Below the pieces are notes generated by a model. The model was not told the DNA's origin, made no database searches, and was given only the letters and a program-made list of their open reading frames with translations. DNA of 26,384 nucleotides, from assembly GCA_936924235.1 (NCBI GenBank), contig CAKZHN010000589.1, positions 1-26,384 on the forward strand. Reading direction: 5' to 3'. Both the position numbers and the translations under genes were made by a program. How positions within the stretch are numbered: the first letter of the stretch is position 1; the number at the start of each line of letters is the position of its first letter. This DNA comes from an uncultured Rhodoplanes sp. (GTDB lineage Bacteria; Pseudomonadota; Alphaproteobacteria; Rhizobiales; Xanthobacteraceae). Positions 7,174-15,182 of this stretch are shown in pieces.

Positions 7174-8202
7174 TCACTTCCCGTCCGGCGAAAACGCCTT
7201 GGCGTAGCGCTCGGCGATGTCGGGCGGAGTCGCCGCGATCTGCGCCACCACCTTGTCGATTGCCGGCCCCGGCACGAAGTCGAATTCCATCTGCGCCTTG
7301 TCCATCTCGGCGAGGAACTCCTTGTCGTGCGCCAGCGCCTCGAAGGCGGCGCGCAGCAGCGCGACCCGCTCAGGCGGCACCTCCGGCGGCGCCACCAGCG
7401 GCCGCGCCGCGGTCTTCTGCGTGAAGTGCAACTCCAGCACCTTGCGGTTAGCGTCGCTCTTGATGAAGTCGAGCGCGTTCGGCAGGCTGCCGAGCTCCGG
7501 CTCGTTCTTGAGCGCGCCCTGTAATAGCGGGACAGCCTTCCTCTCGGCGAGCCATTGCGGCCGCACGGCCTTCAGACTCGACCACGACCAGTCGGCGATG
7601 CCCTGCACCTCGCCGCGCTCGACCGCGAGCGCGATGGCGGCCGTGCTGTTGTAGCCGTTGACGACCTTGAACTTGGTGCCGATCAGACTGTTGTAGAGCC
7701 GCGGCGTGGTCTCCGGATCGACGCCGGTGATGCCGCCGACGATCAGCTCCTGGCTGAACAGGTCGCTGGTGGTCTTCACCGGCGCGGTGTGCCAGGCGAG
7801 CGACACCGCGGTCTCGCTGTTGAGGCTGCCGAGCCAGTGGAATTTCTCGATGTCGTAGCGCACGCCCGACGGATAGATCAGCCGGGCCAGCAGCACGCCG
7901 CGCTGCAGCAAGGCAATGACGGTGCCGTCCTTCGCCACGGTGCTGAACATGTTGTTGGCCGCCGCGATCCGCGACGGGATGTTCTGCACGATCACGGTGG
8001 GATTGCCGGGGATATGCCGGCCGAGATGGCGCGCCACCACTCGCGCCTGCAGGTCGTAGCCGCCGCCGGGACCGGCGCCGACGATGAAGCTCAGTTGCTT
8101 GCCGGCGTAGAAGTCCCCGACGCGGTCTTGGGCATGGGCCGGCGCCGCGCCCGATAGCACGGTGAGAACGATGGCAAGCGTTGCAGCGGGATGCCGGATC
8201 AT
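7174..8202 (-). CDS. Bug/TctC-family periplasmic solute-binding protein
   Basis: 342 residues from the ATG at 8202, which has GAGG eight bases upstream and opens a standard signal peptide (MIRHPAATLAIVLTVLS..., cleavage near A-H-A-Q). A further in-frame start at 8232 would put ten residues ahead of the signal, so it was rejected. Ligand-loop motifs are F-I-V-G-A-G-P-G-G-G-Y-D-L-Q-A-R and I-P-G-N-P-T-V-I-V-Q-N. It is first of a tandem pair with the gene ending at 6077; the two share family motifs but are clearly diverged, so an old duplication or separate recruitment is likely. It is divergent from the PQQ dehydrogenase gene. Ligand unknown. Confidence 0.88.
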   Translation of the reverse strand: MIRHPAATLAIVLTVLSGAAPAHAQDRVGDFYAGKQLSFIVGAGPGGGYDLQARVVARHLGRHIPGNPTVIVQNIPSRIAAANNMFSTVAKDGTVIALLQRGVLLARLIYPSGVRYDIEKFHWLGSLNSETAVSLAWHTAPVKTTSDLFSQELIVGGITGVDPETTPRLYNSLIGTKFKVVNGYNSTAAIALAVERGEVQGIADWSWSSLKAVRPQWLAERKAVPLLQGALKNEPELGSLPNALDFIKSDANRKVLELHFTQKTAARPLVAPPEVPPERVALLRAAFEALAHDKEFLAEMDKAQMEFDFVPGPAIDKVVAQIAATPPDIAERYAKAFSPDGK

Positions 8203-8366
8203 CGACGCGCCTCGGATTGCACAGTAGCACACCGTGCGATTGCTTCACCGGCCTCCGGGCGAGGTGCCGCAGCCGCGACCGCCTTGACGTTCGTGGAACC
8301 CGGAGCGAAGCTTCGCGCGGAACTATTCCAAGCTGCTCATAACATCTGCATTGCTGGGAGGATGAA

Positions 8367-10076
8367 ATGACGCGAGGGGGTAGCCTTACCGTTATTGCCG
8401 CAGCTCTTTCGATCTCGTCGATCGGATGGGCGACTGCCCAAGAGATCAAGCAGGAAACGTCGCAGACCGCAGCCAGCGCCACCATCACCCCGGTGTCGCA
8501 GGAGATGCTCAACAAGGCCGCCGGCGACAGCAAGAACTTCCTGCACACCAACGGCGACTACACGCAGCAGCGTTATTACCCGAACAAGCAGATCAACGCC
8601 TCCAACGTGGCCAAGCTCCGCCCGGCCTGGATTTTCCAGACCGAAGTGAAGGAGTCGCTGGAGACGTCGCCGATCGTCGTCAACGGCGTGATGTATGTCA
8701 CCACCTCGTTCAGCCACGTCTACGCGCTGAATGCCGCGACCGGCGAGGAGCTCTGGCACTACAAGCACCCGATGGGCCCGATCACGGTGTACTGCTGCGG
8801 CCCGAACAACCGCGGCGTCGCGGTCTATGACGACAAGGTCTATGTGGCGACGCTCGACGCCAAGCTCGTCGCGCTCGACGCCAAGACCGGCAAGCCGGTC
8901 TGGAACCAGACCATCGCCGACGCCGAGCTCGGCTACAGCGAGACCATGGCGCCGACCGCGGTCAACGGAAAGATCCTGGTCGGCACCAACGGCGGCGAAT
9001 ACGGCATCCGCGGCTTCGTGAAGGCCTACGACGCCAAGGACGGCAAGCTGCTCTGGACCTTCAACACCATTCCGGAGAATTCGGTCGGCGTCTGGGCCGA
9101 GAAGGACGCCACCGGGCGCGACATGCATCGCGACATCGCGGCCGAGAAGAAGAAGCTCGCGGAAGCCGGCGATCCCTACAAGACGCTCGGCGGCGGCGTC
9201 TGGCAGAACCCGGCGGTCGACCTTGCCACCAATCGCATCTACTTCGTGGTCGGCAATCCGTCGCCCGATCTCGACGGCTCGGTGCGCCCGGGCGACAACC
9301 TCTACACGGACTCGCTCGTGTCGCTCGATCTCGACACCGGCAAGTACGTCTGCCACTTCCAGTACATTGCCCACGACGTCTGGGATCTCGACGCGGTCAG
9401 CCCGCCGATCCTGGTCAACGTCAAGGACAAGAGCGGCAAGACCATCCCCGGTGTGATCCACGGCGGCAAGACCGGGCACGTCTACGTGCACGACCGCAAG
9501 GATTGCAGCCTGATCCGCTTCTCCGACGCCATGGTGCCGCAGGAGAACATGTGGGTGCTGCCGACGCCGGAGGGCGCGCGCATGCTGCCCGGCGCCAACG
9601 GCGGCGTGGAGTGGTCGCCGATGACGGTGAACCCGGAGCTCGGGATCAGCTATGCAATCAACCTGCACCAGCCGATGACCTATCACGTACAGAACTCGCC
9701 CTACCCCGGCGGCAAGCTGTGGCTCGGCGGCGCCTTCAAGGTGATCCCGAGCGAGCAGCAGTCGGGCAACATCACCGCAGTCGACTACAACACCGGCAAG
9801 ATCAAATGGCAGGTGAAGACGCCGCAGCCGATGATCGGCGGCATCCTCGCCACGGCCGGCAACGTGGTGTTCGCCGGCGAAGGCAACGGCCGGTTCCGCG
9901 CCTATGACGCCAAGTCCGGCAAGATCCTCTGGACCTTCCAGGCCGGCGCCGGCGTCAACGCGCCGCCGTCGTCCTACAGCATCGACGGCAAGCAGTACGT
10001 CGTGGTGGGCGCGGGCGGCAACGTGCAGCTCGACTACAAGCGCGGCAACGCCATCATCGCGTTTACTCTGAACTGA
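8367..10076 (+). CDS. PQQ-dependent alcohol dehydrogenase (quinoprotein)
   Basis: 569 residues with a Sec signal peptide (cleavage near W-A-T-A-Q, about residue 25) and a GGAGG eight bases before the ATG. The protein is an eight-bladed propeller that oxidises alcohols in the periplasm using PQQ and a metal. Visible active-site elements are the vicinal disulfide pair Cys143-Cys144 (Y-C-C-G-P-N-N-R-G), metal ligand Glu211 (G-G-E-Y-G-I-R-G), metal ligand Asn297 (V-G-N-P-S-P), and catalytic Asp340 with a second Asp342 (H-D-V-W-D-L-D). The second Asp is the position linked to lanthanide use in XoxF-type enzymes, though a similar D-x-D occurs in other quinoproteins. G-D-N-L-Y-T-D-S-L-V is the family signature. 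There is no fused cytochrome domain; a di-heme cytochrome gene follows and is the likely electron acceptor. Substrate not determinable. Confidence 0.92.
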   Translation: MTRGGSLTVIAAALSISSIGWATAQEIKQETSQTAASATITPVSQEMLNKAAGDSKNFLHTNGDYTQQRYYPNKQINASNVAKLRPAWIFQTEVKESLETSPIVVNGVMYVTTSFSHVYALNAATGEELWHYKHPMGPITVYCCGPNNRGVAVYDDKVYVATLDAKLVALDAKTGKPVWNQTIADAELGYSETMAPTAVNGKILVGTNGGEYGIRGFVKAYDAKDGKLLWTFNTIPENSVGVWAEKDATGRDMHRDIAAEKKKLAEAGDPYKTLGGGVWQNPAVDLATNRIYFVVGNPSPDLDGSVRPGDNLYTDSLVSLDLDTGKYVCHFQYIAHDVWDLDAVSPPILVNVKDKSGKTIPGVIHGGKTGHVYVHDRKDCSLIRFSDAMVPQENMWVLPTPEGARMLPGANGGVEWSPMTVNPELGISYAINLHQPMTYHVQNSPYPGGKLWLGGAFKVIPSEQQSGNITAVDYNTGKIKWQVKTPQPMIGGILATAGNVVFAGEGNGRFRAYDAKSGKILWTFQAGAGVNAPPSSYSIDGKQYVVVGAGGNVQLDYKRGNAIIAFTLN

Positions 10077-10103
10077 GCGCGAGAGTTCGGTCGCGAACAT
10101 TCG

Positions 10104-10133
10104 AAGGCGGGGTCGACGAGACCCCGCCTTTTT
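10104..10133 (+). terminator. strong intrinsic terminator after the PQQ dehydrogenase
   Basis: A perfect 11-bp stem, AAGGCGGGGTC (10104-10114) and GACCCCGCCTT (10120-10130), has the loop GACGA and runs into a tract of five T (10129-10133). It lies 27 bp after the dehydrogenase stop and 17 bp before the cytochrome gene, so it should limit read-through between the two. Confidence 0.92.
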
Positions 10134-10150
10134 CATGATCGCAGCATGAT

Positions 10151-10744
10151 ATGATGCCGGGCATGCGCACGAAGATATGGAAGACATTGGGTAGCGCGCT
10201 CGCGATGGCGCTCACGATTGCGCCTTGCACGGCGTCCGCTCAATCGATCGAGGAGAAGACCGCGCTGTGCGCCGCCTGCCATGGCGAGAAGGGCGTTCCG
10301 ATCGACAAGGACACCCCGGTCATCTTCGGCCAGACCCAGGGCTATCTTTATTTCCAGCTGCGCGACTACAAGTCGGGCGCGCGCAAGGACGACCGCATGT
10401 CGCCGGTCGCGCAGATGCTGGAACGTCCCGACATGCTGGCGCTCGCCGAGTATTTCTCCAAGCAGCCGTGGCCGGCGCTCGGCCAGCCGGCGGCGCCCGC
10501 GGATGTTGCCGCGCGGGCGCAGCGGACCAACACCGCGGTCGCATGCACCGGCTGCCATCAGGGCGAATACCAGGGCGAAGGCACGCAGCCGCGGCTCGCC
10601 GGACAGTTCAAGGAATACCTGCTGCGGACCATGCAGGATTTCCGCACCCGCAAGCGCGGCAACAATCCCGGCATGACGGACCTGATGCTGGCGACGCCCG
10701 AGGACGAGCTCGCGCCGATGGCGGAGTATCTGGCGGGGCGGTAG
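10151..10744 (+). CDS. periplasmic di-heme cytochrome c
   Basis: 197 residues from the first ATG. Two further in-frame ATGs (10154, 10163) are possible, and none has a clear ribosome site. The signal peptide ends near A-S-A-Q (about residue 31). Two heme c sites are present: C-A-A-C-H (40-44) and C-T-G-C-H (132-136), giving two cytochrome c domains, with candidate Met axial ligands in D-R-M-S-P (Met83) and N-P-G-M-T-D-L-M. The layout matches cytochrome c4/c553-type di-heme carriers. It lies downstream of the PQQ dehydrogenase on the same strand, so I infer it takes electrons from that enzyme and passes them to the terminal oxidase. The terminator in between implies lower or separate expression. 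Confidence 0.9.
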   Translation: MMPGMRTKIWKTLGSALAMALTIAPCTASAQSIEEKTALCAACHGEKGVPIDKDTPVIFGQTQGYLYFQLRDYKSGARKDDRMSPVAQMLERPDMLALAEYFSKQPWPALGQPAAPADVAARAQRTNTAVACTGCHQGEYQGEGTQPRLAGQFKEYLLRTMQDFRTRKRGNNPGMTDLMLATPEDELAPMAEYLAGR

Positions 10745-10755
10745 GGCGTCCCTTA

Positions 10756-10779
10756 CCTCCCCCCGCTTGCGGGGAGAGG
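10756..10779. repeat. GC hairpin between convergent genes
   Basis: CCCCGC (10761-10766) and GCGGGG (10769-10774) pair perfectly. After one mismatch the stem extends through CCTC (10756-10759) with GAGG (10776-10779). It sits in the 56-bp gap between the cytochrome and ankyrin genes. No T-run follows. From memory, this CTCCCCGCTTGCGGGGAG motif is common between genes in related genomes; it may act as a bidirectional transcript end. Confidence 0.5.
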
Positions 10780-10800
10780 AAGCGCACCACCGAGGCCGCA

Positions 10801-11766
10801 CTAATTTGCCCGAAGCTTCGCCCGCACCGGCTCGTTCACCGTCAGATCGAGCGCGGTCTTGCCCTGCCGGTCGCGTAGCGCGCGGTCGGCGCCGCGCTTG
10901 AGCAGCAGCTCCACCACCGCGGCATCGCCAAGCTCGGCCGCGATCATCAGCGCGGTGCGGCCGCGATTGTCGGCGGCGTCGATCGCGGCGCCGCGATCGA
11001 GCAGCAGGCCGATCACGGCCTCGGCGGCGCGCGATCCGACGCCCTCGTCATGGCCGGCGGCCCACATCAGCGCCGTCAGCTCGTTGCCGTAGCGCGCATC
11101 GGCCGCAACGCCGGCATCGAGCAGCCGCCGCGCCACATCGGCGAAGCCGCGGGCGGCCGCATAAGTGATCGCGGCCTTGCCGGTCTGATCGACGATCTTC
11201 GGATCGGCGGCGCCGGCGATGAGCTGCTCGACAATGCGGTCGTTGCCTTTGAAGGCCGCGGCGGCGAGCGGCGTCACGCCCGAGCGTCCGGCGAGATTGG
11301 GGGCCGCGCCCTTGTCCAGCAGCAGGGCCACGATCCGCGGCCGCTCCGTGTCGGCCGCGAAGTAGAGCGCGGTCGCGCCGAACAGGTTGCGCGCGTCGAT
11401 GGCCGCGCCCTTGTCGAGATACAGCGCGGCCAGATTGGTCCGCCCTTCCCGCGCCGCATGCGCGAGCGGCATCGCGCCCAGCCGGTCCTTGGCCTGCAGC
11501 GAGGCGCCGTCCTCCAGCAGCCGCGACGCGAGCCGCTCGCAGCCGGCATCGGTCGCCGCAAACAGCGTCTGGTTGACCTCGACCGACGTGAGCTGCCGTC
11601 GGGTCGTGTCGTATTTGGCCTCGATCTCGCGGCATACGACGCTGGGTTCCGCCACCTGCGCGGACGAGGCGGTGGCGATGACGGCCATGCCGATGGCCTG
11701 GATCAGCAATCTGATGGTGACCGGCATGACCGGCCGGAGCCGCCGGTGCCGAGGGTTGGCGCTCAT
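10801..11766 (-). CDS. secreted ankyrin-repeat protein
   Basis: 321 residues with a signal peptide (hydrophobic I-R-L-L-I-Q-A-I-G-M-A-V-I-A, cleavage near S-S-A-Q). A short N-terminal region with two Cys is followed by about seven ankyrin repeats from residue 65 to the end, each recognisable by T/P-L-x-x-A-A-x-x-G or L-L-x-x-G-A (for example G-A-T-A-L-Y-F-A-A, G-V-T-P-L-A-A-A-A, G-R-T-A-L-M-I-A-A). Ankyrins bind partner proteins; secreted ones in proteobacteria are often found near redox enzymes and may protect or inhibit them. Here it converges on the di-heme cytochrome gene. ATG 11766 is used; ATG 11727 gives a shorter signal peptide. Neither has a clear ribosome site. Binding partner unknown. 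Confidence 0.88.
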   Translation of the reverse strand: MSANPRHRRLRPVMPVTIRLLIQAIGMAVIATASSAQVAEPSVVCREIEAKYDTTRRQLTSVEVNQTLFAATDAGCERLASRLLEDGASLQAKDRLGAMPLAHAAREGRTNLAALYLDKGAAIDARNLFGATALYFAADTERPRIVALLLDKGAAPNLAGRSGVTPLAAAAFKGNDRIVEQLIAGAADPKIVDQTGKAAITYAAARGFADVARRLLDAGVAADARYGNELTALMWAAGHDEGVGSRAAEAVIGLLLDRGAAIDAADNRGRTALMIAAELGDAAVVELLLKRGADRALRDRQGKTALDLTVNEPVRAKLRAN

Positions 11767-11946
11767 GGGCCGAAACTAGCAGCCCCCCGCCGGGCTCGGA
11801 ATGTCCGAGCCGGAGCCCGCTTTCCGTCGGGAAAACCACGTAGTTCCCAGCAAACCCGCGATTAATCAAACACCGGCATGGTGTGGAATTGACGGAGACC
11901 TGCTGATTCGGGCCATCCGGAAGACTGATCCAAGGGCGTCAAAACC

Positions 11947-12897
11947 ATGAAGAAACTTGGCTTTTTTGCCGCAATCGGGGTCGTCGCCCTGGCGCTCCCG
12001 GTCCCGGCGGCGTGGGCTGCCGAACCGCAGTTCGAACATGTCATGAACATCGGCACGGCCGGCGCCGGCGAAGGCCAGTTCAAGTATGTCGAGGACTTCG
12101 CCTTCGCCAAGGACGGCCACCTGCTGGTCACCGACGCCGCCCACGCCTTCGTGCAGAAGTTCGACAAGACGACCGGCCGCTTCGTGTCGCGATTCGGCGG
12201 CAAGGGCGACGCCGATGCGAACCTCGAGAAGCCCGAAGGCATCGCGGTCGATCCGGACGGCAACATCTTCGTCGCCGATTACAACACCGGCTACGTGAAG
12301 AAATACGACGCGGCGCATAACTGGATTCTGACCTTCAGCGAGTACGGCTCGGAGAAGGGACAGAACATGAAGTCGGAGTTCATCGATATCCGCGACGGCC
12401 GGCTCTACATGCCGGAGGCCGGCAACCATCGCGTCAACGTCTTCGGCCTCGACGGCAAGTTCCTGTTCGACTTCGGCGGCCTCGGCAGCGAGCCGGGGCA
12501 ATTGAACAATCCGGAGTCGGCCAAGTTCTCGTCGGACGGCAGGCTTCATGTCGCCGACCTCAAGAACGACCGCATCCAGGTGTTCGACAAGGACGGCAAG
12601 CTGCTGCGCAGCTTCGGCAAGACCGGCACGGGCGCCGGCGAGCTCAAGGCTCCCGCGGGAATCGCCCTCGACGCCCGAGACAACGTCTACGTGACCGAGA
12701 TCGGCAACGATCGCGTCCAGGTGTTCGACAAGGACGGCAAGTTCCTGACGCAGTTCGGACGAGCCGGCAGCGGCAGCGGCGAATTCGGCAACCTGCACGG
12801 CATCATCGTCGACAAGAGCAACGGTTGGATCTACGTCGCCGACACTGCGAACAATCGCATCCAGGTGTTCAAGCCGAAGGCCGCCGGCAACTTCTGA
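11947..12897 (+). CDS. secreted NHL-repeat beta-propeller protein
   Basis: 316 residues with a signal peptide (MKKLGFFAAIGVVALALPVPAAWAA, written here only in outline: K-K, hydrophobic core, A-W-A-A). The rest is six NHL-type blades marked by P-x-G-I-A-V/L-D, N-I-F-V-A-D, N-R-V-N-V-F and D-R-I-Q-V-F-D-K-D-G-K-x-L. The last three blades are close copies, pointing to recent repeat expansion. NHL propellers are binding scaffolds, usually not enzymes. The stop is 2 nt before the start of a chemotaxis receptor gene, so the two are surely co-translated. I infer a periplasmic binding protein that may present a ligand to, or modulate, that receptor. Function is otherwise unknown. Confidence 0.9.
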   Translation: MKKLGFFAAIGVVALALPVPAAWAAEPQFEHVMNIGTAGAGEGQFKYVEDFAFAKDGHLLVTDAAHAFVQKFDKTTGRFVSRFGGKGDADANLEKPEGIAVDPDGNIFVADYNTGYVKKYDAAHNWILTFSEYGSEKGQNMKSEFIDIRDGRLYMPEAGNHRVNVFGLDGKFLFDFGGLGSEPGQLNNPESAKFSSDGRLHVADLKNDRIQVFDKDGKLLRSFGKTGTGAGELKAPAGIALDARDNVYVTEIGNDRVQVFDKDGKFLTQFGRAGSGSGEFGNLHGIIVDKSNGWIYVADTANNRIQVFKPKAAGNF

Positions 12898-12899
12898 GC

Positions 12900-15119
12900 A
12901 TGCCCACGACGCCAGCCTCCTCGAACGCCAAGGTTCAACCGGGACGTCATCGGCGGATCGGCCAGCTCCGGCTGCGCGGACGGCTTCTGGCGGCGCAGCT
13001 CGCGCTGGCCGGCCTGGTCGGGCTGTCGGGCGGCGCCGGCCTGTGGGTGATCAACGGCATCGGCCGCACCGTCGCGAACTACTCCGAGACCACCGCGCCG
13101 CTGGTCGAGCAGAGCGCCCTGCTGCGGCAGGAGGCGCAACGCGCCCGCCTCACCCTGTTCGAAGCCTTGTCGCGGAGCCGCAACGACGAGCCGGCCTCGC
13201 GGGCGAACCTCGACAACTTCAATCGCGAGTCCGAACAGGGCCTGTCGCGGGTCTCGGAGCTCCTGAAACGCGCCGGGATCGATGCTGACGCCAATCCCGC
13301 AGTGCTGGCGCTCGCGGCCTTCGCGCACTACGCGACCGAGATCCTGGACGCCCGCAAGGCCGAAGTCGAAGCCTGGCAATCCTTGAGCGCGACGGTCGAC
13401 CGGTTCGACCAGCAGATCCGCGATCTCGACACCCAGCTGCTGGCGCTGGCGGCGCAGAGCGAAACCCGCATGAGCGAGCGGGAGGATCGGGCCAAGACGC
13501 TGGTGCAATCGTCCCGCGCCACCGTCGAGGCGCTCGGCCAGGTGCTGGATGAAACGTTCAACGAGAACTATCCGATCGTCCAGGGCGCCTACAAGCTGAT
13601 GCGCTACACGGTCCTCATTCAGGAGGCGGCGCGAAGCGCGACCAGCAACGACGACGACGTTCATCTGCTGCAGGTGGAGAAGCAGGTCAGGCAGTATCTG
13701 GCGACCGCGCGGTCGCTGCAGAGCCGGGTCATCGCCCGCCTTCCCGCTCCGGCCAAGGCGGAGTTCGGCAAGGTTCGCGGGGGCTTTGAGAACCTCGAAG
13801 CGCTGCTGCTGTCGGACGAAGGGCTGCTCGCCACACAGCGCAAGGGCGTCGCGGCGCGCAGCCAGCTGCGCGCGCTCAGGCTGATGCTGGCCAAGGCCCA
13901 GAACACCTATTCGGAAGAGCTCGAGAAGATCGAACGGAGCGCCGCGCAGTTCAACGACAATGCCCGCAAGGCCACGATGCTGAGCGTGGGCGCCGCCAAT
14001 ACGACGGTCGGCATCATCGTCGCGGTGGCCCTGGTCCTGGCGATCGTCTTCGGCTTCACCTTCGCGCGACGCCTCACCGGACCGCTGACCCGGCTGACCG
14101 CCGACATGCGCCGCCTCGCGCAAGGCGACCTGGACGGCGAGCCGACCGTTTATCGCTCGCGGGACGAGATCGCCGAAATGCTCGAAGCGCTCGAAGTGTT
14201 CCGCGACACCGCACGGCGCGATCAGGCATTTGCGGCCGCGCGAGACGAGGAGCAGCGCAAAAAAGAAGCGCGGCAGACCGCCACCGACCGGCACATCCGC
14301 GAATTCGACGCCGCCGTCACGCAATCGCTCGGCACGTTCTTCCAGGCCGCGACCGACATGCGCGCCACCGCCGACAACATGGCCAAGACCGCGGACGACA
14401 CGAGCCGGCAGGCCGCCACGGTTTCGGTGGCGGCACAGGATGCGTCGCAGAACGTCGGCGCGGTCGCAACCGCGGCCGACGAACTGTCGCTGTCGACCAG
14501 CGAGATTTCGCGCCAGATCTCCCATTCGGCGTCGATCGCCGGGAAGGCACTGGACGAGTCCGAGCGCGCGCACGCCATCGTCAGGGGCTTCGCCGATGCG
14601 GCCGGCAAGATCGGCAACATCGTCACGGTCATCGAGGATGTGGCGCAGCGGACCAACCTGCTGGCGCTGAATGCGACCATCGAGGCGGCCCGGGCGGGCG
14701 CGGCCGGACGCGGATTCGGCGTCGTCGCGGTCGAAGTGAAGGAGCTGGCGACCCAGACCGGGGCCGCGACCAACGAGATCAAGTCGCAGATCGACGCCAT
14801 CCAGAGCGCCGCACAGGATGTCGTTGCCGCGATCGCCGGGATCGGAACGACGATCAGAGACATGAGCGAGGCCTCGAACGCGATCGGCAGCGCGGCCGAG
14901 CAACAGCGCGCGACGACGCAGGAGATCGCCCGGGCGGTGCAGGAAACCGCGCAGCGGACCGCGCAGGTGACGGCCAGCATCGGTCACGTCGACCATGGCG
15001 CTGGGCTCACCGGGAGCGCCGCCTCGCAGGTGCTCAAGACCGCAAACGAACTCGGCGTGCTGTCGCAGGCGCTGCGCATGCGGATCGAGAAATTCTTCTC
15101 CGACCTGCGCGCGGCGTAA
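12900..15119 (+). CDS. methyl-accepting chemotaxis protein
   Basis: 739 residues. The ATG at 12900 lies 2 nt after the upstream NHL stop; the open frame reaches back to 12825 inside that gene, but those codons make no sense as protein. Layout: TM1 about 30-52, a long periplasmic domain about 53-360 that looks all-helical, TM2 about 364-388 (T-T-V-G-I-I-V-A-V-A-L-V-L-A-I-V-F), HAMP about 386-440 (R-R-L-T-G-P-L-T-R-L), then the signalling coiled coil. The tip near residue 600 carries the conserved Q-R-T-N-L-L-A-L-N-A-T-I-E-A-A-R-A-G and G-R-G-F-G-V-V-A-V-E-V. There is no C-terminal CheR-tethering pentapeptide (it ends F-F-S-D-L-R-A-A). No che genes are nearby, so it must feed a distant chemotaxis array. 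Ligand unknown; the upstream propeller is a candidate partner. Confidence 0.93.
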   Translation: MPTTPASSNAKVQPGRHRRIGQLRLRGRLLAAQLALAGLVGLSGGAGLWVINGIGRTVANYSETTAPLVEQSALLRQEAQRARLTLFEALSRSRNDEPASRANLDNFNRESEQGLSRVSELLKRAGIDADANPAVLALAAFAHYATEILDARKAEVEAWQSLSATVDRFDQQIRDLDTQLLALAAQSETRMSEREDRAKTLVQSSRATVEALGQVLDETFNENYPIVQGAYKLMRYTVLIQEAARSATSNDDDVHLLQVEKQVRQYLATARSLQSRVIARLPAPAKAEFGKVRGGFENLEALLLSDEGLLATQRKGVAARSQLRALRLMLAKAQNTYSEELEKIERSAAQFNDNARKATMLSVGAANTTVGIIVAVALVLAIVFGFTFARRLTGPLTRLTADMRRLAQGDLDGEPTVYRSRDEIAEMLEALEVFRDTARRDQAFAAARDEEQRKKEARQTATDRHIREFDAAVTQSLGTFFQAATDMRATADNMAKTADDTSRQAATVSVAAQDASQNVGAVATAADELSLSTSEISRQISHSASIAGKALDESERAHAIVRGFADAAGKIGNIVTVIEDVAQRTNLLALNATIEAARAGAAGRGFGVVAVEVKELATQTGAATNEIKSQIDAIQSAAQDVVAAIAGIGTTIRDMSEASNAIGSAAEQQRATTQEIARAVQETAQRTAQVTASIGHVDHGAGLTGSAASQVLKTANELGVLSQALRMRIEKFFSDLRAA

Positions 15120-15182
15120 GCGCATCCGCGAAAGGTTCCGGAGCGGGCGGCGCGTCGGTCTCGGAGGCGCGGGCTTCGACCG

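Noticed and set aside
8305..8316. 12-base palindrome GCGAAGCTTCGC upstream of the PQQ dehydrogenase
   Set aside because: Too short and GC-rich to claim as an operator without a second copy or a nearby regulator gene.
8337..10187. 616-codon open frame on the minus strand
   Set aside because: It lies antisense to the PQQ dehydrogenase, is Arg/His/Val/Asp-rich like other GC-driven shadows, and matches no family. The plus-strand gene has a signal peptide, ribosome site and active-site motifs.
12831..15125. 764-codon open frame on the minus strand
   Set aside because: It is an exact antisense shadow of the chemoreceptor. The plus-strand product shows TM segments, HAMP and the conserved signalling tip.
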